Part shown: one piece after another, positions 1-4,726 of the stretch
Layout: every line of letters starts with the position of its first letter
Numbering within the stretch: the stretch's first letter is position 1
Source: BM524 sp041554435
Lineage (GTDB): Bacteria > Bacteroidota > Bacteroidia > Bacteroidales > F082
Length of the DNA: 7,098 nucleotides
Reading direction: 5' to 3'
Assembly: GCA_041554435.1 (NCBI GenBank)
Contig: JBFFLX010000171.1
Location: 1 to 7,098, forward strand
Position numbers and translations under genes: made by a program
The notes under the pieces: model-generated
What the model saw: the letters and a program-made list of their open reading frames with translations, nothing else
What the model was told of the DNA's origin: nothing
Databases searched by the model: none

Positions 1-147
1 TATCTTGTCTCTTTTATCTTGTTTCTTTTATCTTGTCTCTTTTATCTTGTCTCTTTTATCTTGTCTCTTTTATCTTGTCTCTTTTATCTTGTCTCTTTTA
101 TCTTGTATCTTTTATCTTGTCTCTTTTATCTTGTCTCTTTTATCTTG
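1..147. repeat. 14-bp tandem repeat array, 10 full copies plus 7 bp
   Basis: The unit is TATCTTGTCTCTTT on the plus strand (AAAGAGACAAGATA on the minus strand). Copies start at 1, 15, 29, 43, 57, 71, 85, 99, 113 and 127, and a final 7-bp piece (TATCTTG) ends at 147. Only two copies deviate: copy 2 has T and copy 8 has A, both at unit position 9. The array starts at the window edge, so its true length is unknown. It lies 42 bp beyond the stop codon of the 190-822 regulator, and on that gene's coding strand it would be purine-rich. The unit is not a multiple of three and contains no gene. From memory, similar GACAAGATA-type repeats occur in Bacteroidota near four-helix-bundle (S23-like) genes, and a fragment of such a gene lies at 6714; any link is inference. 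Confidence 0.97.
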
Positions 148-168
148 ACCATAATAATATATAATCAC

Positions 169-187
169 TAAACTTAGGGTAAGTTTA
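169..187 (-). terminator. Hairpin just after the 190-822 regulator gene
   Basis: A perfect 8-bp stem (TAAACTTA and TAAGTTTA, at 169-176 and 180-187) closes a 3-base loop, two bases past the stop codon of the minus-strand regulator. The position fits a transcription end. The stem is AT-rich and no clear U-run follows on the minus strand, so it may instead be a weak or Rho-assisted end, or only an RNA-stabilising hairpin. Confidence 0.4.
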
Positions 188-189
188 TA

Positions 190-822
190 TTAAACCACTA
201 ATCTTTCTTCCCTGGCTTTTATTATTAACTGCGTTACGCTATCGACACTTAATTTGCGAAATAAACTTGTACAATGAAAGTTTATTGCAGCCTGTGTGCT
301 GTCCATTATGCGGCCTACATCTTTACGTCTATGGCCCTGGGCAAGAAGGTTAAGTACTCTTTGCTCTGTTCTTGTTAAAACAGAATTGCTGCTCTTTATA
401 TCAAACTTTCCTACCAGATTAAAGTTTGGCACTTTATTTCCCTTTACACGATCGCCTTCCAACACCGACTCTATGGTTACTATTAATTCATCTCTTTCGA
501 AATATTTTGTCAAAATAGCATCGGCTTCATTATTCCATACATTAAATAATAAAACCGGGTCGAGTTCACCGGTTACAATAATTACCTTTTTTTCGGGATA
601 GTGTGTTTTAATTTCAAGGCAGAAATCGGCTCCTGATTCATCAGGAAAAATCAAATCCAATAGTACTATTTGTGCTCTTGATCTTTTTAACATTCTTCGG
701 GCTTCGCCTATGCTGGTTGCACTGGCTGATACTTTAATTTTTTCAGGATGATCACCGGGAAAAAGACTTTTTACTCCTTCAATAAAAGTAGGATGATCAT
801 CTATAATAAATACATTTGTCAT
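190..822 (-). CDS. NarL/LuxR-type two-component response regulator
   Basis: This 210-residue DNA-binding response regulator has an N-terminal receiver domain (about 3-122) and a C-terminal LuxR-type helix-turn-helix (about 147-208). The receiver has the acidic pair D8-D9, phospho-acceptor D56 in a VLLDL context, the switch threonine T84 and K106, so it should be phosphorylatable. The HTH begins with LTRTEQRVLNLLAQG, typical of the GerE/LuxR fold. It is expected to act in the cytoplasm as a phosphorylation-controlled transcription factor, probably taking phosphate from the kinase at 1536-3380. The ATG at 822 leads directly into the receiver; no Shine-Dalgarno is visible, as is usual in Bacteroidota. 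It lies 96 bp downstream of the other regulator on the same strand and has a promoter candidate of its own, so it may be transcribed separately. Its last codons are nearly duplicated in the remnant at 4331-4387. Target genes are unknown. Confidence 0.93.
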   Translation of the reverse strand: MTNVFIIDDHPTFIEGVKSLFPGDHPEKIKVSASATSIGEARRMLKRSRAQIVLLDLIFPDESGADFCLEIKTHYPEKKVIIVTGELDPVLLFNVWNNEADAILTKYFERDELIVTIESVLEGDRVKGNKVPNFNLVGKFDIKSSNSVLTRTEQRVLNLLAQGHRRKDVGRIMDSTQAAINFHCTSLFRKLSVDSVTQLIIKAREERLVV

Positions 823-844
823 ATTACTAAATTATTTGATTGTA

Positions 845-873
845 AAAATATGCTATCATATTTTTGTTGTCAA
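845..873 (-). promoter_or_regulatory. Candidate promoter of the 190-822 regulator, with a palindrome in its spacer
   Basis: Read on the minus strand, TTGACA (868-873) is followed after 17 bp by TATTTT (845-850). The latter extends to TATTTTTA, close to the Bacteroidota TAnnTTTG -7 element. Transcription would start near 838, giving a leader of roughly 16 bases before the ATG at 822. A perfect 9-bp inverted repeat (arms 844-852 and 857-865, 4-base loop) overlaps the spacer and the -10 region. It could be an operator, or an AT-rich terminator for the preceding gene. Both readings are inference from motif shape. Confidence 0.35.
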
Positions 874-918
874 GGTTAAAAACAGGTAGTAGTATACCTA
901 TTAAAAACTCTAGTATTT

Positions 919-1539
919 TTAAATATATCTTGCTTTTTTTGCTTTTTCAATAATTTCATGCAGTTGCCCTGATTTGTATTTTTTATGCATATTCTTTACA
1001 TGTGCATCAATGGCATCTTTCGATTTATTTAATATGTCGGCAACCTCTTTCCTGATATATCCCTGCCCGAGTAAGCTTAAAACTTTCGTTTCCATACGTG
1101 TTAATCTGGGAGCCTCCAATTCTTCGCTGTAGTCGTAAAACCTTGGTAAATCAGTACTGATTATTTTAATATTGTATTTATATATTCTTTTTAATTTATT
1201 TATGAGAATTGGTATATCAGTTGTTTTTTCAATTATGCCATCGATACCCAAATCGGTTATTTCCTTAAATATCCTTGGAACCGTGTTGCCTGTAAACGCA
1301 ACAACCTTAAGGTCAGGGTATTGCTGTTTAAGTAATCGAAGACATTCAACACCATCCATTTCAGGCATTTTCATATCCAGTAAAACCAAATCAACGGTTA
1401 AGGTTGATATTTTGCTGATGGCTTCGGCACCATTTGGCGCAGTACCGACTACCTTAATTTCGCTATCTTCTTTTTCGATAATTGAGGGAAGCCCGTTTTC
1501 TATAACTGGTTCATCATCTACTATAAACAGGTTCATCAT
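919..1539 (-). CDS. NarL/LuxR-type response regulator, cognate partner of the kinase
   Basis: This 206-residue regulator has a receiver domain (about 2-120) with D8-D9, phospho-acceptor D55 in VLLDMKMPEMDG, T83 and K105. A LuxR-type HTH (about 144-204) starts LTRMETKVLSLLGQG. The ATG start at 1539 overlaps the kinase stop codon in an ATGA arrangement; no Shine-Dalgarno precedes it, which suggests translational coupling and makes it the most likely direct phosphotransfer partner. A second ATG follows immediately, so the protein may begin one residue later. The MPEMDG loop after the phospho-site is more canonical than the FPDESG of the regulator at 190-822, and the two are clearly diverged rather than recent copies. 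It is expected to be a cytoplasmic transcription factor; its regulon cannot be read from this window. Confidence 0.94.
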   Translation of the reverse strand: MMNLFIVDDEPVIENGLPSIIEKEDSEIKVVGTAPNGAEAISKISTLTVDLVLLDMKMPEMDGVECLRLLKQQYPDLKVVAFTGNTVPRIFKEITDLGIDGIIEKTTDIPILINKLKRIYKYNIKIISTDLPRFYDYSEELEAPRLTRMETKVLSLLGQGYIRKEVADILNKSKDAIDAHVKNMHKKYKSGQLHEIIEKAKKARYI

Positions 1540-3380
1540 TTTTCTATTGGGATGTTAATAATAAAAGCTGTTGCATCTTCATGAGCATCGATAACAAGTT
1601 CTCCTCCTAATTGAGTTAGTCTGTCTTTTATGTTCTTTAATCCATGTCCTTTACTAACATTGTCATTCTTAAAATCTCCACCATTATCTTCAACCGATAA
1701 ATTGATGTATTGCTCATCTTTATATAATTGAATATCTATGGTGTCGCCTTTTGAGTATTTAGTAGCATTATTTACAAGTTCATAAATAAGGAAATAAATA
1801 CTTACTTCAACATTTTGCGATAGTCTTTCATCGAAGTCGCAACTAAAGGTAACTTTAAACTTTCCTGATTGATTAACTGTGTATGCAAGGTTCCGGATAC
1901 TTGGAATTAAACCATATTCCTCGAGGCTTGCAGGCCTCATCCTATGCGACAGGCCTCGTAAGTTTTGTATTATTGTTTTAAGACTATGATTTATTGGTTC
2001 AAATTCATCCTTATGTTTAAACGAAGATTGCATTCTCATTTTTAAGCCACTTAAATCTGCAACAATACCATCATGCAGATCCATTCCAAGCCGATCGCGC
2101 TCAGCATCCTGGCCTTGTATTTTTGCCTCTGCTATCTCGAGTTGTTTTGTTTTAAGAGTGGTATCCAACTTACTTTTCGACAGGGCCCACCTTTGTCTAA
2201 AATATATTGATACACCTAAAACAAAAATTAAAAAACCTACGGTAAGAACAACATATAACCATAATCGTGACATTTCGTTTTTTTGCTTTAATATTGCGTT
2301 TTCCTTTTTCTCATTTTCAAAAACTGCCGACAAAAACCTTGTTTCCTGTAATTTCTTTTGTTCCCTGAATTCATTACTTTTTTCTATATATAGTTTCGAA
2401 TATTTCAAGGAGTTTTTATAATCACCTATTCGGTTATAATAGTCAGAATAGGAATCGTAAACTTCAACAATAGCCTCAGTATTATCAATTTTTTTAGCAA
2501 CATTAAAAGATTTGTCCAAATAATATTTCACGCTATCAAAATGATTTTCATACATTAATTGATATGCGTAATTATTGTAAACTATACTTAAATATTCATC
2601 AAATCCACTTTTTTCACAAATTCGAATGGCTTCTAAATATAAACTCTTGCTTTGTTCTAAATCACCCAAACTTATATAAGTCATTGCTTTGTTAACATTG
2701 AGGACTACTTTTTCGTACTTCATTTCTGGATTTTTAGATAATAGGCTTTCGCATATTTCAAAGTATTTATTAAGTGTATCAATGTCTTGGGAAACAGTTG
2801 TTATGTATGAAAATGAATTATATGCAAATATTGAATCATAACTGTTTAAAGATGAAGATATACTGGACCTGGTAAATTCCATACTTTTGCTGTAGTCGCC
2901 AATGTCCATATATATCATTGCTGTGTATAAATCTAATTCAGCTTTTCTATAATAATCTTTATCAATAGCAGCAAGTTTCTGCGCCTCCAAAATTAATTTC
3001 AAACCTTGCGAATACAAGCCCATTTGATAAAAAACCAGACCTGTATACATCTTTATATCAATATCGTAAGTGTGGATATTATTTTTTATTGCTAAGTCGT
3101 TTGCCTTTTTGCAAAATACATAGGCTTCATTTTTATATCCTTGTGTGACTTTGTGTTTAGCATATCTAATAAGCGCTAATATTTCATTTTCTACATTTGC
3201 ATTTTCAATGCTGATTTCTAAAGCTTTGTCTAAATAATATGAGGTTGAATCGCCATTTTCATACAATAAATCCTGTGCTTTTTTTAATGCATAATTAAAG
3301 GTTATTGAGTCTGACTTGCTAAACAGCATCAACGCAAAACATAGATTAATAACTACTATACAAATAAGTTTTTTACTCAA
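1536..3380 (-). CDS. TPR-domain sensor histidine kinase, HisKA_3 type
   Basis: This 614-residue membrane sensor kinase has a signal peptide (about 1-22), a mostly helical region of tetratricopeptide-like repeats (about 27-340), a coiled segment, one transmembrane helix (about 373-394), a HisKA_3 dimerisation domain and a HATPase_c domain (about 520-612). The topology puts the TPR part outside the inner membrane and the kinase in the cytoplasm. The phospho-acceptor is H436 in DLHDG. The ATP-site N box is E534-N537-N538-K541-Y542, with D565-N566-G567 (G1) and G578-H579-G580 (G2). The glutamine of the HisKA_3 DxxxQ phosphatase motif is replaced by A441, so phosphatase activity may be weak. The start is TTG at 3380: an in-frame stop lies 24 bases upstream, no ATG lies between, and translation from TTG gives a good signal peptide. 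It follows the small exported protein gene by 52 bp and overlaps the next regulator. The input signal is unknown. Confidence 0.92.
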   Translation of the reverse strand: MSKKLICIVVINLCFALMLFSKSDSITFNYALKKAQDLLYENGDSTSYYLDKALEISIENANVENEILALIRYAKHKVTQGYKNEAYVFCKKANDLAIKNNIHTYDIDIKMYTGLVFYQMGLYSQGLKLILEAQKLAAIDKDYYRKAELDLYTAMIYMDIGDYSKSMEFTRSSISSSLNSYDSIFAYNSFSYITTVSQDIDTLNKYFEICESLLSKNPEMKYEKVVLNVNKAMTYISLGDLEQSKSLYLEAIRICEKSGFDEYLSIVYNNYAYQLMYENHFDSVKYYLDKSFNVAKKIDNTEAIVEVYDSYSDYYNRIGDYKNSLKYSKLYIEKSNEFREQKKLQETRFLSAVFENEKKENAILKQKNEMSRLWLYVVLTVGFLIFVLGVSIYFRQRWALSKSKLDTTLKTKQLEIAEAKIQGQDAERDRLGMDLHDGIVADLSGLKMRMQSSFKHKDEFEPINHSLKTIIQNLRGLSHRMRPASLEEYGLIPSIRNLAYTVNQSGKFKVTFSCDFDERLSQNVEVSIYFLIYELVNNATKYSKGDTIDIQLYKDEQYINLSVEDNGGDFKNDNVSKGHGLKNIKDRLTQLGGELVIDAHEDATAFIINIPIEK

Positions 3381-3432
3381 AATTTGTAATTTAAGATTAA
3401 TAAATTACAAATCTATAATAAAATGCAATCAA

Positions 3433-3822
3433 TTAGTTATACCAATAATTTAATTCGGTATCCTCACTTATTTGAATTATTTCTACAACCCACGATTCAT
3501 CGGAGACATCATGTTCCTGTATATTTCCTTCCTCTATATAATAAGGACCCAATACTTCATTATGGTTAGAGGAAACAAGGTTATAAGTTGCATTGGTTGT
3601 TTCTGGTGTTTTGTTATCTATTTGAATATTAATTTTTTTATCTCCTGTCTCAAAACAATCAATTAATTTTAAGAGCGAGGTTTTATTACAATCCTGAGTA
3701 AAAATTGTTTTATTACTTTCTAACAAATCATGGGTAAAGGTATTACTGTTGTTTCCTTCTAAATTTGGCTGAAATGATACAGAAGCAATAATAACTAACA
3801 TACTGATAATTAGATTTTTCAT
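3433..3822 (-). CDS. Small exported protein of unknown function
   Basis: This 129-residue protein has an N-terminal hydrophobic signal peptide (MKNLIISMLVIIASVS, cleavage probably near residue 16-25). The mature part is acidic and asparagine-rich, with two cysteines (C45 and C56) that could form a disulfide, and an aromatic C-terminus ending ELNYWYN. An ATG at 3864 would add 14 residues, but the ATG at 3822 is preferred because TGAGGT sits 7 bases before it and the signal peptide then starts correctly. No lipobox is visible. It is the first gene of the minus-strand cluster, 52 bp before the kinase, so co-transcription is likely. I do not recognise the family. A role as envelope ligand, accessory or target of the kinase is suggested only by position and export. 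Confidence 0.75.
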   Translation of the reverse strand: MKNLIISMLVIIASVSFQPNLEGNNSNTFTHDLLESNKTIFTQDCNKTSLLKLIDCFETGDKKINIQIDNKTPETTNATYNLVSSNHNEVLGPYYIEEGNIQEHDVSDESWVVEIIQISEDTELNYWYN

Positions 3823-3829
3823 TTTTTTT

Positions 3830-3835
3830 ACCTCA
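3830..3835 (-). promoter_or_regulatory. Shine-Dalgarno site fixing the start of the small exported protein
   Basis: On the minus strand TGAGGT lies 7 bases before the ATG at 3822. It is the clearest ribosome-binding site in the window, where other starts lack one, and it supports the shorter start over the ATG at 3864. Confidence 0.6.
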
Positions 3836-3972
3836 AAATTGTTGAAGTAAAACACTTGCCACAAGGGAGTAAAAAGGGGTTTTTAATACTAGTATTTATG
3901 TTAGGTTTTTTGAGACTATTTTAATTTGACTGGTTTAAAATCAGAGAGAAACATTTTTTTTTACGGGAAATT

Positions 3973-4116
3973 TATTTTTGGAGAAAAGTCGAAATTTTAT
4001 TGTGTTAGGCAAACTAAATGATGTATTATTTAAAGGGGACGATAAAATTTTAGGCACTCGAAAGTCTAATTATTACAAAGAGAACAGTGTTCTGTACCTC
4101 TTGATAATTAGTTTTT
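3973..4116 (+). ncRNA. Candidate small structured RNA with its own promoter element and terminator
   Basis: A perfect TAnnTTTG element (TATTTTTG, 3973-3980) is followed by a 9-bp inverted repeat (AAATTTTAT 3992-4000 and ATAAAATTT 4042-4050). A long hairpin (4066-4111) ending in TTTTT then completes the element. If transcribed, the RNA would run from about 3987 to 4116, roughly 130 bases. No open reading frame of useful length is present and no -33 TTTG is seen at the usual spacing. No known RNA family is recognised. The whole may instead be a decayed mobile-element end; this is inference from structure alone. Confidence 0.25.
4066..4116 (+). terminator. Long imperfect hairpin followed by T5, terminator-like
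   Basis: The arms CTAATTAT (4066-4073) and ATAATTAG (4104-4111) pair perfectly. Inside, CAAAGAG (4076-4082) pairs with CTCTTG (4098-4103) with one bulge, and ACAG (4084-4087) pairs with CTGT (4092-4095) around a TGTT loop. Five T follow directly (4112-4116), which is the plus-strand terminator pattern. No plus-strand gene lies upstream in this window, so what it would terminate is unexplained. Confidence 0.45.
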
Positions 4117-4237
4117 AAATACACGAAATTTATTTGAATTAGGATACTAAAAACCTGTAAAAACAATGGTGCACATTAAAAGTAGAGGTTATTGCCATTT
4201 TTGATTTAAAGCCTAGCAGCATCCTTGAGTCTTGAGT

Positions 4238-4251
4238 AAGACACAAGATAA
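4238..4251. repeat. Isolated near-copy of the 14-bp array unit, inverted
   Basis: AAGACACAAGATAA on the plus strand matches the minus-strand array unit read as AAGAGACAAGATAA at 13 of 14 bases, so it lies in the opposite orientation to the array at 1-147. It follows two tandem CTTGAGT copies (4224-4237). GTCTT and AAGAC at 4229-4242 can also pair as a small hairpin. It may be a solitary member of the same repeat family. Confidence 0.45.
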
Positions 4252-4330
4252 ATACTAAAAATTGTTTCCCTCAAGGCTCATTCTTGCATATATATGCTTT
4301 GTAACTCACATTAATTCAGCATAATAACCT

Positions 4331-4387
4331 TTAATCCGCTAAATTATCATGCCTGGCTTTTATTATTAACTGAGTTACACTATCAAC
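4331..4387 (-). pseudogene. 3' remnant of a third LuxR-type response regulator
   Basis: Read on the minus strand, this encodes VDSVTQLIIKAR followed by HDNLAD and a TAA stop (4331-4333). The first 12 residues are identical to residues 193-204 of the regulator at 190-822, and both proteins end six residues later. At DNA level 4352-4387 matches 211-246 at 33 of 36 bases, and all three differences fall in third codon positions and are synonymous, as expected for genes that diverged while functional. Similarity stops abruptly at about 4388; the frame then meets a stop at 4400-4402. The rest of the HTH and the receiver domain are gone. The break coincides with the IS21-like repeats, which suggests transposon insertion followed by deletion. 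Confidence 0.8.
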
Positions 4388-4460
4388 CGGAAACGCCGGT
4401 CAAATTGACCACCCCAGGCCGATTTAAAGTGACCACCTTCGCCGGAGCAAAGTGACCATA
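4388..4460. mobile_element. Solo terminal-repeat region resembling an IS21-family end
   Basis: Three direct repeats AAA(T/G)TGACCA lie at 4402-4411, 4426-4435 and 4449-4458, spaced 24 and 23 bp, each followed by C-rich, CCGG-like sequence. A 13-bp palindrome GGTCAAATTGACC covers 4398-4410. Multiple GGTCA-TTT repeats of about 20-25 bp separated by CCGG-type spacers are familiar from ends of IS21-family elements (istA/istB). No transposase gene is present, so this is a scar or solo end. Local GC content is clearly above the flanks, which supports foreign origin. The exact element boundary is not defined, and the family assignment is from memory of the pattern. Confidence 0.6.
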
Positions 4461-4726
4461 GCCGTTTTTCAATCTAAAAAGATTTATTCATACTGTAAAT
4501 TGTTAAACAAATTTTATCATTGATCACATATACTTTAAAGAAACACAATCTTAAACTTTCGAAAACGCACTTTTGTGAAGAATTATGAAATATATGTTGA
4601 AGGCAGCTATCTCAGGTCATAACTTATATTCAGGTACAATATTTCATGAACAGTGAGTGAATTCGTTTGCCTATGTGTTGTTATGGTTTTATAAATTTGT
4701 TGTATATTTGATACAAACAACTGAAT
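4461..4726. other. Intergenic leader region upstream of the peptidase gene
   Basis: No gene is seen. A small hairpin AATCT-AAAA-AGATT occupies 4471-4484. A 9-bp inverted pair ATGAAATAT/ATATTTCAT (4585-4593 and 4639-4647) encloses 45 bases. The promoter candidate of the peptidase gene lies at the right end. Confidence 0.5.
4703..4710 (+). promoter_or_regulatory. TAnnTTTG -7 element of the peptidase gene
   Basis: TATATTTG fits the Bacteroidota housekeeping -7 consensus TAnnTTTG exactly. A TTG at 4678-4680 lies 22 bp upstream, slightly beyond the usual -33 spacing. Transcription would begin about 4715-4717, leaving a leader of only about 10 bases before the ATG at 4727. No Shine-Dalgarno is visible. 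Confidence 0.5.

Larger units (their letters stand above)
3865..4330. other. Gene-free intergenic stretch with inverted repeats
   Basis: No credible gene is seen here; start-to-stop frames are about a dozen codons. It contains a 12-bp palindrome AATACTAGTATT (3885-3896), a plus-strand structured element (about 3973-4116, listed separately), CTTGAGT twice in tandem (4224-4237), an isolated relative of the 14-bp array unit (4238-4251), and a 7-bp inverted pair CCTTGAG/CTCAAGG (4223-4229 and 4270-4276). The promoter of the minus-strand cluster should lie in the first part, but I found no convincing -33/-7 pair on the minus strand. Confidence 0.6.

Noticed and set aside
1..147. CRISPR array
   Set aside because: The units are 14 bp, directly abutting and identical, with no variable spacers and no cas genes; it is a simple tandem repeat.
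296..601. Plus-strand open frame of about 100 codons
   Set aside because: It lies antisense inside the well-supported response regulator gene and encodes no recognisable domain; similar antisense frames at 1172-1558, 2158-2421 and 3472-3666 were dropped for the same reason.
844..865. Intrinsic terminator between the two regulators
   Set aside because: The hairpin is purely AT-rich and overlaps a promoter-like TTGACA-17-TATTTT; an operator or promoter feature is at least as likely, so it is not listed as a terminator.
190..1539. Two regulators as a recent tandem duplication
   Set aside because: They share only family-level motifs and have diverged receiver loops and HTH helices; the close relative of the 190-822 gene is the remnant at 4331, not the neighbour.
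3823..3864. Longer N-terminus for the small exported protein, starting at 3864
   Set aside because: The extra 14 residues would displace the signal peptide, and a good Shine-Dalgarno sits inside them at the right distance from the ATG at 3822.
4166..4204. Short plus-strand peptide of 12 codons beginning ATGGTGCAC
   Set aside because: Too short, with no ribosome-binding site and no domain; likely chance.
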